From: Silene latifolia
Taxonomy: Eukaryota; Streptophyta; Magnoliopsida; Caryophyllales; Caryophyllaceae
Direction of reading: 5' to 3'
Length of the DNA stretch: 64,000 nucleotides
Assembly: GCF_048544455.1 (NCBI RefSeq)
Contig: NC_133538.1
Coordinates: forward strand, 455,155,311 to 455,219,310
The notes below the pieces were generated by a model. It did no database searches and had not been told where the DNA came from. It saw nothing but the letters and a program-made list of their open reading frames with translations. How positions within the stretch are numbered: the stretch's first letter is position 1; each line of letters begins with the position of its first letter. Position numbers and translations under genes: made by a program. Positions 42,300 to 56,436 of the stretch are shown one piece after another.

Positions 42300-44930
42300 A
42301 CTGTACTTCTTCAATGCAGCGTACTCACGAGCTTTATCTACATATGCAAAGGAACGCTATTGTGTTCTATTCATGGTACGCAGATGCAACCGCAAGGATC
42401 AAAGTCAGAACTAGTGATCCGACGGGCCTAAATCCTAGTCAAGCCTCTCAAGAATTCTTTGAGGGTGAAAAGATTCAAAAGTACGTCGTTTGAAGTAGAA
42501 CAGTTGCGAAAGGGCCAAGGTTTCTGTTGGTAACGCTCCTGCATTTGGAGAGGTAGTTAGTGAGCCCCCCAAAAAATATGACGGAATCGATGCATCTACG
42601 CGGCAAATAAGTGAAGTTCTGTCTAGTCTCGCCAATGATGGGGGTGGCAGGGGTGGTAACCCTCGTGTTGAGCCGCGTCGAGAGTCGGTCAAAGCCAACA
42701 CGCCAATGAAATCAGTTGCAGTTTCATGGTCAAAGATTATGGAGGAAGTGGGAGGTGATACAGTAGTTTCTAATCCGTTGTCAGATGCTAGCCCAGGGTT
42801 AGAGGATCAAGGTGTATGCACCCCCGTCCAAACTGTCAGAGAGCTGTTGTTGGAGGCGAATTACACAGTGGAGGAAATTGAGCAAGCTTATGGCCGGTCA
42901 GAGGACGCTGAAACTCGGCTCGGGGCAGGTGATGAGGTGCATGAGCATGTTCACAGGGAGGGATTAAAATAAAATGTTGAAAATGTTGAAAGATTGTCAG
43001 ACATTGACCATGAAAGATTATCAGACATTGTAGACCAAGCTGACGGACCGTCCGAGGATGTCAAACTCGCCTGGGTAGGTGATGAGGTGCATGAGCAAGT
43101 TCATGGGGAGGGTGTGAAAGAAAATGTTGTAAGATTGTCAGACAATCAACCGTCAGATAAGGAGATGGAAAAATCTACGGTCCCATCATTGCCAATGGAG
43201 ACACAAGAATTGATGGAGTGTATGTTTTCTCTCTGAAATCAAGGAAGCTTTATGTGGACTTCCAAACGACGGGAGTGGTCCTGATGGCGAGGTAAATTTG
43301 TTACTTTTCGCTAAATACTTTTTATACATTCGTTGTTTTTTTTTAAATTGGTCGTGTATAACTCTAAGTTGATAAAGTATAACTTTGTTGGAACTTATGA
43401 TGAGGCCTTGAATCGTAGTGCCACCGCAACGGCCGTTTGGTACAACTCTTAACCAAAATATATGACTACGATTATACAAAGATATGACTAGAGTTATACA
43501 ATATATGCTTTGGAGTTATACATTAGATGGCTGGAGTTATACCTAGAGTTATACCTGGATTTATTCCTAGAGTTATACATTATAGTGTATATGCTTACAG
43601 TTATACATTTTATGGCCAGAGTTATACATTCTATGCTTACAGTTATACATTTTATGGCCAGAGTTATACGTTTGGTACAACTCTTAACCATATGTGTATA
43701 ACTCTTACTCAAACATGTATAACTCTGATAGCATATTATTAACACTTCACACGTGTATAACTCTTGCCCTTCTATGTATAATCGTAATTCATTGGTCAGA
43801 ATCGTGACCCAATTGTCTCACTTTTAGAGTTATACCTGTAATTTTTTTGATACAAAAGCATGGTGTTTAATTTTATTATTTTTCATTTAGGCCACTGTTC
43901 AAAAGGATGTAATTGAGAATGTTGAACAACATTCTAACAATGGGGGTGTAAACGTAGATGTTGTCGAGGGTGCGGAGATCACCCCGGGGAATCCTTCAAC
44001 GGAATGGAGTGGAAATCAAATCCCTCTGACTTTCATGAGCAGGGCAGATGTGAATGAGGCATTTGCCGGGGTTGAGGAGCGAACGATTGGTGCTGCCAAA
44101 GAAGGTTTGGTAGTTAAAATCGCTGGTGCTAGGGTTGAGCCGGTTGCACCACTCCCACCCCATATTTATGTGCCGCGATGTGACATGATCCACCATCCTT
44201 TCTTACTGCATTCAACTGCCCCACTTTAGTGTATGAACATTGTACCTGAGCACCTAGGTTGTTCTCAGGATTGCGGGGCACCCGAACCTGACCAGCACGT
44301 ATGCTCACAATTGTTGCTATTTAACAAGGAATGTTTCAGGACGGTGTTCAGGGTGAGGAAGGATGTAATGGATTATGTCTTTGATCAATTACACGCCCAT
44401 AATAAAGAGTAAGTAAAAGATAAGTTTTACCTATATTTCAATACGTCAGTCAAACAGGCCATGAATCTTTCCCCTTGCTGCGTGTCTCATTTTTGCTAAT
44501 CCTTTGTAGGGAACAATTGGTCACATATCCCTGTCCAAACTGCATAACGCGTATTGATCTCCGGTCGTTGATGCCCGGCTCGGGACATTACGGCCAATGT
44601 CATCGATCACGGGTCTCGACTACTCAATCAGCTTACGCACGCGAACACCGCAGTTGTTTCAAGTTCGCGCTGTTTCTTTGGCCTAGGTCACGCTGTAAGT
44701 GTGCTCGAACTCCGCAAGTTATTTTGTGACAAACTGTACGTAACTTGTGATACAAGCTGCCAACCCCCGTCTATCATTTTTATAGGACCTAGCAATTGCA
44801 ATTTGGCAAGGCAGAAGAAAAACTTGGTTGTTGATAATTACAAGGCTTTTGTGCCTCGTGGGACATGTGGCAAGAGTCGTGTTCTAGTCCATTCCAACCG
44901 GACTCCGATATATAGTGAGCTCAGATATCA
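42300..44930 (+). pseudogene. Ulp1-type gene of E10: acidic linker and pre-protease region
   Basis: Pieces of open frame carry acidic, Glu/Asp-rich sequence (42706-43236, with GDEVHEHVH and GDEVHEQVH as an internal duplication). The C-terminal part has TYPCPNCITRIDLRSLMPGS (44510-44570; a CPNC pair) and FVPRGTCGKSRVLVHSNRTP (44848-44909). An array of GAGTTATACA fills 43350-43840 between pieces. I cannot assign exon borders exactly. The block before the protease is commonly conserved in this gene family. Confidence 0.5.
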
Positions 44931-45559
44931 ATATAGAGACATTTACATACTGGAATTATACATTATTTGCCTAGAGTTTAACAAAGATATGCTTAGAGTT
45001 GTACAATATATGCTTTGGAGTAATACATTAGAGGCCTGGAGGAGTTATACCTAGAGTAATACCTGAGTTATACACTACACGTATATGCTTACGCTTATAG
45101 ATTTTATGGCTAGAGTTATACATTCTATGGCAAGAGTTATACATTATATAACTTTAGCTTTCAGAATGACTAGAGTTATACGTTCTAGGGCTGAAGTTAT
45201 ACATTATTTGTCTAGAGTTATACAGTATATGCTTAGAGTTTTGATGAGTGGCTAACTTCACTCCATAACTCTAGGAATATAATGTATAACTTTAACCATA
45301 GAATGTATAACTCACTCGCACATAAAGTACAATCGTAAGCATATACATATAATGTATAACTCCAGGCATCTCGCTATCGCACATAATGTACAATCGCAAG
45401 AATATACTTTGTATAACTCTAGAAATTGAATGTACAACTCTAGACATATAATGTATAACTCTAACCATAGAATGTATAATTCCAACTATGCACAATATGT
45501 ATGCCTCTAATCAAGCTAATTATGTTTTATAACTCTTAGATTTTTGGTGCATGTTTGTA

Positions 45560-46240
45560 GGTTTTCGTCCCTTAAGCACCGGCGATGAAGATCATTACTC
45601 TTGCATTTGCATAAATTTCCTCTCTGAACAGATCGAGTAACTTGATAATCGTTCTTACGAGGACGATCTTCCAAATTACCATACAGAGGGATTGCGCGTA
45701 TTACATCGTAAGTCTTATAAAACTGGTGACTAGATTAATTATCAACTCCATTTGTTTTGTTAATTGGTCTTCCCCTTTTAAACGCCTTGCCTAACTTCCG
45801 CCAGGCCGATGCAATGGGAAAGTATATGGCCTACAAAGGGCTCGACAAAGGCAAGAAAGTTGAAGGGTTTCCTTTTGTCAACATTAAATTCAATCGGCAG
45901 GACCAGACATACTGTCAATGACTGTGGTCTTTACGTCATGGTCCATATGTTGCTATACCGTGGAGAGCCATTCGACTGTACCATAGGGACAAAGGAAAGC
46001 AATGACCTCATGCGAGCGGAAATTGCTGCAACCCTTGTCCTCAGTGACATTAACTTGGACAAGGAAGCTGTGTTATCCAGGGTAACAGCTTTTAAGGAGC
46101 TTAAAGACCGTGAAATGGATGAGGTGCGTGATAAACAGAGGCTAGCCGGCAACCCAAGTGGAAGGAAGAGAGGTGTTGGAATCGCGGAGAGAATGGGCTT
46201 CGCTAAACGACCTTGCTCTAAAGTCAGTTCAACCTATTAG
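45560..46240 (+). pseudogene. C48 protease domain 1 of the E10 Ulp1-type gene
   Basis: The His part is VFVPLSTGDEDHYSCICINF (after a GTAG acceptor at about 45562), followed by LDNRSYEDDLPNYH with the Asp. The Cys part, NDCGLYVMVHMLLYRGEPFD, lies at 45916-45975 with a long C-terminal tail (to the TAG at 46238). The His-Asp-Cys order is that of Ulp1 peptidases, which process or remove SUMO. A TAG after SEQIE and the upstream lesions argue that it is dead. The catalytic Cys is still encoded. Confidence 0.8.
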
Positions 46241-46389
46241 ACTCTACCTTCCAAAGTAGCCCTGGGCCGACGCCGTCTAGTCGGGCCCTCTCAAATAATA
46301 GCCGCTCCCTGGGTAAGGGCGATGGCCTTGGTTGCACCACATATTGCGGGAACCGACGCCGACCTTACAAAGGGTCGCCAAGATGTCAA

Positions 46390-47926
46390 GTTGAACAAGG
46401 CATTAATTAGGGATATCCCGGTGTATCGCAAACAAGTGGTTGATTACGTTTTCCTTGATGACTACAAATTTCCAAATGAGTAAGTCGTCTAAAAATCTAA
46501 TGTTTTATCATATTAAGTTTTATCAATATAGAGACATTTCCATACTGGACTTCTACATTATTTTGCGTAGAGTTTTACAGTTTATGCTCAGAGTTGTACA
46601 ATATATACTTTGGATTTATACATTAGAGGCCTGGAGTTATACCTAGAGTAATACATGGAGTTATATGTTTCATCATTGAAGTTATATATATCGTTAATGG
46701 AGTTATACGTTTCATCAGTGAAGTTATGCAGTCATTTTAATAGCAGTTACCTTCCCATTTAGTATACGTTATAGCCTGATTAATAGCTGTTGTCTGAACT
46801 ACAGTGAACCACTTGTGAGTTATGGCCGGCACGGAACAATTAATAGGCTGCAAATGTTGTCTATGCTCCCTGAGACGCCAATGGATGAAAAAGTGATTGA
46901 GTGTTGGTCCTTGTTGCTTAATCGATTGGAGGCAGAGGAATGCGCGATTTTTCGTTCGTCTTTCTTCGGTATCCGTCGTATGGTATGGTTCTAATCAATC
47001 CTTTAATATGCTATAAGAGTTTCACATACCCTCTTTAAAACTTTCACAGTGGAAAATAAGTCTAAAGTTATACATACCCTCCATGGAGTTAAACATTTTG
47101 TTTTGAGAAGTTATTAACAACCAGTATGAACCTAGGCATTCTTCATTATGCTATGAGAGTTACTGTGCAACTCCAATGCACAACCCGTATAACTCCTCTG
47201 GTATCCTCACACATATACTGCTACTTGAACAGGAAACAATCTTGAGCCTTGTACGAAACCCTGTCCAACAAACACCGGACACCGAAAGGTTGTACAATAT
47301 GTGGGACGTCTTCCGAATCGATCGTGGCAAAGATTTCACTTGAAGGGTCTGATTTAATCTTCGTACCCATTAAGATTGAAGCCCATTATGCATGTGTGTG
47401 TATCAACTTTAATTCTAGGACGATTGATCTTCCGACAATAAGTACTATTCAAGTCCTGGCCAATCGGAGATATGCAAAGCGTGTCACGTTATTGTAAGTG
47501 GAATTAAATTGTAATTATGTTCAACTAAAAAGTGTTTTCACCACTTTTACAATTTCACTTTTTGACGTTCTTATTCCTGCCAAAGAGCCTCATGAGCGAC
47601 TACGTGGAGTCTAGGGACGACGAGAAGGACAGAGGGAAAGACATACCGGCGTTCCAATTCCGCTGATCCAGTTTGCCTGGCATAAGCAAACGATAAACGA
47701 CACCGAGTCCGGCTTGTTCGCCATGATGCACATGTTAATGTACGAGGGTGATAGTTTTGGTCACGTTGATCTCGAGAGGAAGGTGAACCGTCGATATTTG
47801 GTGATCCAGTTGGCAGCGACGCTTGTCCTAGCTGACATGAACATCATCGGGGAAGGAGTTCTGTCCAAGGTCAATGGTTTCATTGGCGAGAAATTACAGA
47901 TCCTGAAGCAAGTAGAAGCCGTTTAA
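46390..47926 (+). pseudogene. C48 protease domain 2 of E10, catalytic Cys replaced
   Basis: A second unit directly follows the first. It has VDYVFLDDYKFPNE, then (46803) EPLVSYGRHGTINRLQMLSM and KVIECWSLLLNRLE, which is the typical start of the C48 fold. The His part DLIFVPIKIEAHYACVCINF is at about 47355-47415. The Cys region reads INDTESGLFAMMHMLMYEGD (47694-47753), where domain 1 has VNDCGLYVMVHMLLYRGEP. The aligned Cys is Ser, with two extra residues before it. Either this domain is inactive or it belongs to a different lineage. The tail AATLVLADMNI matches AATLVLSDINL of domain 1. Confidence 0.72.
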
Positions 47927-48781
47927 AAGCAACGGAGAGCAGATAAAAAACCTGCGAAAAAATAGAATGTATTTCCTTTGATTCTGTATTCTCTTTTTTT
48001 GCAACTCTAGTATGTTGTCAAGAAACTCCTTAACAACTTAGACACCTTTTTGGAATAGATTGTTACTATATCATCTTGGTCAGTCATAATTAAAATCCAA
48101 GTTTTACAGTTAAGTATTAGAGTTATACACTCTTGTGAAGTAAAGTTATACAAATTTTGTACAGAGTTATACAACACATGACTCATGCAGTTATGAAAAA
48201 AAGGCAAAATTGATTAGACAGCTAAGAGTTATACAAAAAATATCAAGAGTTATACAAACTGTGTACAAGAGTTATACTAATTAAAATCCAAGTTTTACAG
48301 ATAAGTATTAGAGTTATACACTCTGTGAAGTAAAGTTATAAAAATACTATACAGGAGTTATACAACACATGACTGCAGTTATGAAAAAAAGGCAAAATTG
48401 ATTAGACAGCTAAGAGATATACAAAAAATATCAAGAGTTATACAACATATGACTGCAGTTATGTAAAAGGCAAATTATATTAGACAGTTATGAGTTTTAC
48501 AAAAAATAACAAGAGTTATACAAATTGTGTACAAGAGTTATACACTCTGTGAAGTACATTTATCCATATATGGGTAAGAGTTTTACTTAAAGCCACTGAA
48601 ATTATAATTCGTTCTTAAAGCCACTTTTAAATATTGGATATTTTGCCATGAACAGAAGTCATCAAAATTGTGTAAAAGAGTTATACAACATTAGCTTGAA
48701 ATTTCACACACCATATTACTGAAGTTATACAATCTGGAAGGTGCAATCCCCCTTCAAAATAGACAAAAGCTAGCTATTAAA

Positions 48782-48857
48782 TACCCCTTCCGTCTCACCA
48801 GATTTTTTACCTTTTAAAGAAAAAAAAGATTGTAAATAGTTTGTTGAGACGGAGGTA
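48782..48857. mobile_element. Very short Stowaway-like MITE remnant
   Basis: TA, then CCCCTTCCGTCTCA, about 45 bp, TGAGACGGAGG, then TA. The ends resemble the Stowaway terminus CTCCCTCCGT, with a TA target duplication. At about 72 bp it is much smaller than usual. Confidence 0.6.
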
Positions 48858-48894
48858 TTTTTCTACTGCCTACTACTACAGCATGTTAAGTTTC

Positions 48895-48985
48895 TCTATT
48901 CTTCTTCTTCGTCTTCTTCTTCTTCTTCTTCTTTTTCTTCTTCTTATTCTTCTTCTTCTTCTTCTTCTTCTTCTTCTTCTTCAGA
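48895..48985. repeat. (TTC)n microsatellite
   Basis: Thirty or so TTC units with a few substitutions. The Leu-rich frame across it is an artefact. Confidence 0.95.
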
Positions 48986-49081
48986 TGCTGGTGAAGACGG
49001 TGGATGCTCAGAGAATGGGTTAGGGCAGTTCCGTTTATCGTGGTGTGCCATTTGTTTATAGTTATTACACATGCGCTTTGG

Positions 49082-52020
49082 CTAACAAGCCAAGGTAATG
49101 GCTTTAGCCTTAGCTGACACCATTCTTTTACCGTTGCCTTTGTTTTTCGATTGTTTTGGTGGAAGTATTGTTACCTCGTCACTGGCGGGACAACCAAGGA
49201 TTTGCTCAAATTCCTGCTGCTTTGTTAAATCCTTCTTGTACGGTAAAAGGTTCTCCTTGAACTCTCTAATTAACGAGCTTAAGTTCACAACTTCAGTCAC
49301 ACTCGTGCCACGAAGTAAACCAATGGTTGCATGAACTTCTGACCACAACTTCACCATCGCAACTTCTTTTGCATCAGCGCTACTATTTGTTTCCATTTGT
49401 TCACCATCACATTCTGATAATCTGAATTGCAATGCATCCTTTCTCCATCTTGTAGAAACGTAATCAACTGGAATTGTCTTCTTGCCGTTAGCCGACAAAA
49501 TCCATACTATATGTCGGCACAGAAATCCCATCCTTTCAAACATCATACAGCTGCACCGTGTAGCCTGTGTCCCTGTAATCAAATTAAATTATGCCGTTAG
49601 TAGTCTTATACATATAATAATAAGAGTTAAACATTATCAACGTAGAGTTATACATATGGCAACAAGAGTTATACATTCTGAAAGCTAAAGTTATTCAAAC
49701 TCTAATCATAGTTATACTACAAATAGCTGCAGTTCAGTTAAAACTTGAATAAGTTCTAATGTTATTCTGAAAGTAGAGTTATACATATGCCAACAAGATT
49801 TATACATTCTGAAAGTTAAAGTTACTCAAAATATAATCAGAGTTATACTACAAATGACAACAGTTCAGTGAAAAATTGAATAACTTCTAATGTTATTCTG
49901 AAAGTAGAGTTATACATATGGCAACAAGAGTTATACATTCTGCAAGTAGAGTTATGCATATAATAAGAAGAGTTATACATTCAGAAAACTTAAGTTATTC
50001 AAAATGTTGTCAGATTTATACAGCAGATAACTGCAGTTCACTGAACAATTGTATAACTTCTATGCTCAGACAATGTAACTTTGGCACTATATCTAGCAAC
50101 TCCAGTCAACTACCACATAAAGTTTATGCCAAAATGTTGTTACCTGGGTTGTACTCTACGTTGAAACTTTTCTGTCTGATTGAATCCTTTACGACAGTCA
50201 CTTCAACTCCATCGACTTCAGCATAACCCCCGGTCTTACATATATCGATTGAGCAAATGACCTCTAGTTGGAATTCCTTGAATACCTCACGAGTATAAAC
50301 ATTTGACGCATATTCCTCTATGGGTAAATGCGTCCCCGTTGCCGGTGTTGAGTGTCGGTTTTCATGGTCAAGTCTCTTCTGCGTATGCCGTTGATGGTCC
50401 ATAGCGCTTTCAAAACGCATCCAAAACTCCACTAACGTACCTTACTTCTGGTCGAACTTCTTAAAAAAACTATTACTGCTCTTTGATCTCTGGGTTATCC
50501 TCATTACACCACCCATGTTCAAGTCCCTGTAATATGCCATCACCCATTGGCTCCTTTTATCGTACGCTTCTGTAAACCACTCTTCGTTCACAAGACCATG
50601 CGCTTCCATTATTTCTGCCCACCTACAGTCAAAGGCGTCTGCTTCTAGGTTGTCGTCCCATATAATGTTGTTCAATTTCTCAATGAATTCCTTATAATCC
50701 TCCCTTGTCACCCTGAATTTCGATGGCACCTTGTTCATTATATGCCACATGCAAAATCGGTGGCGTGCAGTCTTGAAGGCAAGGGGTACGGCCTTAATAA
50801 TGCCCGCATCCTGATCTGTGATAATGTACTTGGGTTCCTTTCCACCCATAGCATTCAAAAACCTGTTGAAAACCCACTGGAAGGATTCATGGTCTTCATG
50901 GGCAATCAATGCTCCACAGAATGTCACTGACCGCTTATGGTGATCTATGCCAGTGAATGGCGTGAAAATCATATCGTACTTTTTTGTTGAGTATGTTGGG
51001 TCATACGACACTGCATCTCCAAAAACGGAGTAATTCCTTCTAGCGGTTACACATATTGCCCTTCAAGGTCGTTATCCTTGTTAACTTCATAATCAAAATA
51101 AAACCCCTGCCTATTTTGTGCCATATTCTTGAACCGGTCAATGAACAATTGACCGTCCCGTTTATGAATGAAGCACTTCACATCTCGGTGGAAGTTCTTA
51201 AAATCAGTTAAGGATGCACCAATGTTCTCGAACCCGTTTACGAACTCCTTACACATGTTGTACGTCCTAGTTGCTCCTATCCTCAACTCAAAAGTGGACA
51301 ACAAATCCTGATCAGTGCTGATTAATAACCAAGAATTCCTCAACTATAACTCTTTCAGCTTTTCTTATAGCTTCATGAAACATATGCATAACTCCATTCA
51401 TTGATTGTGCAACTTCTTATTATTTATAACTCTTAGGTTTACATAACTCTATCATCTCGGTGTATAACTTTAGAAGTTTGCCATTCAATTAGTGGAGATT
51501 TGATTAATATTAAACTAACCCTTGAGTTGTACATTATCAAGTACTTGTAAAAATCTTGTATGTTCCGCGACATCTTTTGAAACTGACGATCCTCACTCGA
51601 TACAAGCTCGTGATTATGCCCCATGTGGAATCGGTCAATTACTAGTACTCCATTCTTCATAAATAGCCTGACATGTGCTTTACACCCTACCCTCTTGATC
51701 GTATATTTCCTCCGGTTCGCAGTTCTTTTTCCCGATTGCATTTCTTCTTCCCTAATCCCGGTCTCATTTTTTTTAATTATCGCCTCTCCTTTTGGGACAT
51801 ATGTGAATCCTCTCTCGTTGCAAACCAAAGAACTTCGACTTGATTTCACCGTCGCGCCATTTTTTCGTCGTGTACTTCCGAACATCAAACCCGGACGCCA
51901 ATGCATAAACTTTATAGAATGTCACCGCCTCGTCGATTTCAAAAATTGTTGCCCTACACAAGGTGTAAACTCCACGCTAAATGCTGCCAAATGCTTACAA
52001 TACTCGTTTCACGCCTTACG
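49082..52020 (-). pseudogene. FAR1-type MULE transposase, broken
   Basis: The order on the minus strand is the FAR1 zinc-binding domain (VEFTPCVGQ, IDEAVTFYKVYALASGFDVR, VGCKAHVRL, HMGHNHEL), then IGATRTYNMCKEFVNGFENI, and the MULE domain (50442-51045: FGDAVSYDPTYSTKKYDM with the first Asp, IITDQDAGIIKAVP with the second, ARHRFCMWHIM, and the Glu-bearing region). A Tyr-rich tail block follows, then after an array-filled intron the SWIM zinc finger (CSCMMFERMGFLCRH, 49500-49560) and a stop at 49082. Lesions: frameshifts near 51945, 51826 and 51050, and an in-frame TAA after FFKKFDQK at about 50440. The enzyme would have cut and joined the element ends; this copy cannot be translated whole. Confidence 0.88.
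49580..50125 (-). other. Probable transposase intron filled with GAGTTATACA repeats
   Basis: It lies between EYNPG|GTAACA (donor near 50143, minus strand) and the ACAGG acceptor before GTQATRCSC (near 49575). It contains about eighteen array units. Confidence 0.6.
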
Positions 52021-53159
52021 ACCATCCGAGCGAGAATCAAACATCCATGAAATGATTAAGAAATACATAACTCTACGCATATATCTTTGTATAACTCTAT
52101 GCACAGACTGTATAACTCTGGGCACAAACTGTATAACTTTGGGTATATAATGTATAACTCTTACCATATTATGTATAACTAGAGTCACACTCTGTATAAC
52201 TCTAGTACTTCGATGTATAACTCTAGGTAGATACTGTATAACTCTAGTCATACAATGTATAACTCTATGCACAAACTGTATAACTCTAGTCACAACAGAT
52301 AACTCTAGTCATACAATGTATAACTCTAGTCACAGTCTGTATAACTCTAGTCGTACAATGTATAATTCTAGGGACAGTCTGTATAACTCTAGTTATACAA
52401 TGTATAACTCTATACACAGTTTGTATAACTCTAGTCATACAATGTATAACTCTAGTCACAGTCTGTATAACTCTAGTCATACAATGTATAACTCTAGTGA
52501 CAGTTTGTATAACTCTAGTCATACAATGTATAACTCTAGTGACAGTTTGTATAACTCTTAGCATATAATGTATAACTCTAGTCATACAATGTATAACTCT
52601 AGGCATTTAATGTATAACTCTAGACACAATCTGTATATGCTAAGAGTTATACATTATATGACTAGAGTTATACATTGTAGACTGTATTACTTTAGTTTCA
52701 GAATGTATAACTCTAGTCATACAATGTATGACCCTTGCCCATGTATGGATGACTGTACTTCACATAGTGTACAACTCTTGTACACAATTTGTATAACTCT
52801 TGTTAATTTTTGTTAAACTCATAACTGTCTAATAAATTTTGCCTTTTTCATAACTGCAGTCAAGTGTTGTATAACTCTTGTACATAATTTGTATAAATCT
52901 TGAGATTGTTTGTATAACTCATAGCTGCCTACTAAATTTGGCCTCTTTTCATAACTGCAGTCATGTGGTGTTTAACTCCTGTACAAAATTTGTATAACTC
53001 TGGTCAGACAATGTATAACTCTAGTCATATAATGTATAACTCTAGGCACAGACTGTATGACTCTAGGCATATAATGTGCAACCCTCCACATCCTATAACT
53101 TCACTTAATGAATGTATAACTTAAGCAATTACATGAATAACTATATCAAAATTGGTTGT

Positions 53160-54012
53160 TTAGTAAGAGTTTTTACGCAAAAAATCCGGTTAGAATTACT
53201 CTATTACCTAAGTCAAAAGAAATTGTCAAAGAGTTTTACAAAAAACCAAAGGGAGTTATAACACGATGAATATAAGCACTGCATGAGTACACCGTATTAT
53301 TGAAGATATACATATACGTGTCACGCTTTTTTACATAAACCCACTGAAGTTTGCCATCATTTTTTACCATGAACAAAATGAAAAAACAAATCTAATGAAC
53401 AATGATGAACACAAATGAAATAACTGCAAACTACAATAATGAACATCAATCCAAAATTACCTATAGCGAACATCAAATATTCTTGAACATCAAGCTACAA
53501 TAATAACGTAGACACAAATACGAAAACAAACAACTCACCATCGATGACAACTTCAATCTGCATATGATCCATTTCACAAAGACTCACCGTCATTTTGATC
53601 GTCTTTCTCTAATGAACAATAACAATATTTTGATCTTCAACAAAGCGAATGAATTTTAACAGATGAACAATGAAGTACTTTATTTGATAACAATTTATTT
53701 ATCTAATGATCAAAGAAGTAGTTTTACAGTTGGAATAAAATTTCTCTTCCTTTTTTGATGATTTATATTGGATTTTACAGGATTTAGGTGAATTTGTATG
53801 GTGATTTTTATGGGTTTTGCTTGTGTGAGAGGTTTTGAATGGTGAATGAAGAGGGAAAGCATGCAAACTGATATATTTGTGTTTGTTTAATCCTTTTGTA
53901 TGTGGGATTTGTACCAAAACAAGGACAGAAAATAGTGGCAGTGGCCCCTCTTTCATACAACAACCATTTCCTTTTTTTTTTGCTCTAAAAAACGTCCCCC
54001 TCTCTCCTTATC
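53160..54012. other. E10 right shoulder, no gene seen
   Basis: AT-rich. On the minus strand the sequence near the right TIR resembles a leader, and it could hold the promoter and first non-coding exon of the transposase. The weak frames here have no domain. Confidence 0.45.
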
Positions 54013-54089
54013 TCATCCCTTCAATCCCTTCATCCAAGGGTTCTTATAAGGACTTAGGGCCTTATATGGTATCAAGGACTTATAAGAAC

Positions 54090-55565
<1,476 letters not shown>

Positions 55566-56360
55566 TGACATAATAAGATTAGGAAAGAGCCTAGAAGGGT
55601 CTTCCACCTACCTTTTACTAGTATAAATAGGACCCTCTAGCTATTCTTTGGTTCACTTGTATTCACAAAATCACAATTAAAAGTAAAAGAGAGAAATAAG
55701 AAGAAAAAGGGAGCTTTACATCTATCTTACAACCGTCTTAAGGTAACCGTCTCATAAAATCTTTCTTATAATTATATTATTAAAATAATATGTTGACTCG
55801 ACCCAAGACCCGACCTTGACCATTGGCCCGACCTGGTCCGACGTTGACCACCCCGTTGACCGTGTCATAAATTAGGACTTGAATTGAATTATAGTTGTTG
55901 TATTATTATTATTTGGACCGATCAAAGAGACCCTTCAAACCCGAACCCTTGACAGTCTCGACCCAACCAGGTTCTGAGTAGGGTTAGGGTGGAGTATGGG
56001 GGTCATATTGGTGGCATTATTGGTGGAGGTCAGAGTGGCAGTGGGTCGTGGTGGTCGTTTTTGCAGGTGGTGTCATGTGGTTTATTGTTGGTTAGTCGAG
56101 ATCTTTACACCAATTTTTGGCCCGTATATCTAACTCAACCAACTAAGGGGTGGTGGTGGTTGTCTAGGGTGGTTATGGGTAGGTCTAGGGTGGTTCTTGT
56201 GGTGGTGTAATACTCCACTGAACCGAAGACGTTATTCGGGTGGGGTACTCCCTTGAAGAGGTCCATTGATAGGCTTAAAGTCTGACTAGTGCTTAAAGGG
56301 ATTGGAAGTACTACTCATATCAACAAAGTGCACTTTCTTTTATGGTCATCCATGCAAAAG

Positions 56361-56436
56361 AACTCCACAGTTAAGCGTGCTTGGCTGGGAGTAGTCTTAG
56401 GATGGGTGACCTCCTGGGAAGGTTCTCGGGATGCGC
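56361..56436 (+). promoter_or_regulatory. 5S rRNA-derived Pol III promoter block, Cassandra LTR 1
   Basis: It reads GAACTCCACAGTTAAGCGTG, then TTGGCTGGGAGTAGTC and AGGATGGGTGACCTCCTGGG. These are the A-box, intermediate element and C-box of plant 5S rDNA. It is not a full 5S gene: the first third and the correct 3' end are absent. Confidence 0.9.

Larger units (their letters stand above)
39840..53150. repeat. Dispersed AGAGTTATACA / TGTATAACTCT arrays throughout E10
   Basis: Blocks lie near 39840-40440, 40560-41150, 43350-43840, 44940-45530, 46540-46740, 47030-47200, 48100-48760, 49600-50090, 51350-51480 and 52060-53150. Units are about 20-24 bp. Orientation flips many times between GAGTTATACA and TGTATAACTC. 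The densest block, 52060-52720, has dimers of about 46 bp: CATACAATGTATAACTCTAG followed by a CACAGTCTG-type partner. The repeated YNSSHS and YNSSHT frames are artefacts. Confidence 0.9.

Noticed and set aside
48841..49023. Leu-rich 60-residue membrane-like peptide
   Set aside because: It is the translation of a (TTC)n microsatellite.
52286..52606. Long repetitive frames (RVIHCMTRVIQTV and YNSSHS type) on both strands
   Set aside because: They are translations of the TATAACTC array; both strands stay open because of the repeat.
52060..53150. CRISPR-like appearance of regularly spaced short repeats
   Set aside because: The repeats are degenerate, the spacers repetitive and the context is a plant transposon. 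No cas genes.
56361..56436. 5S rRNA gene
   Set aside because: Only the internal promoter third is present, twice, inside LTRs with a Met primer site between them: Cassandra, not rDNA.
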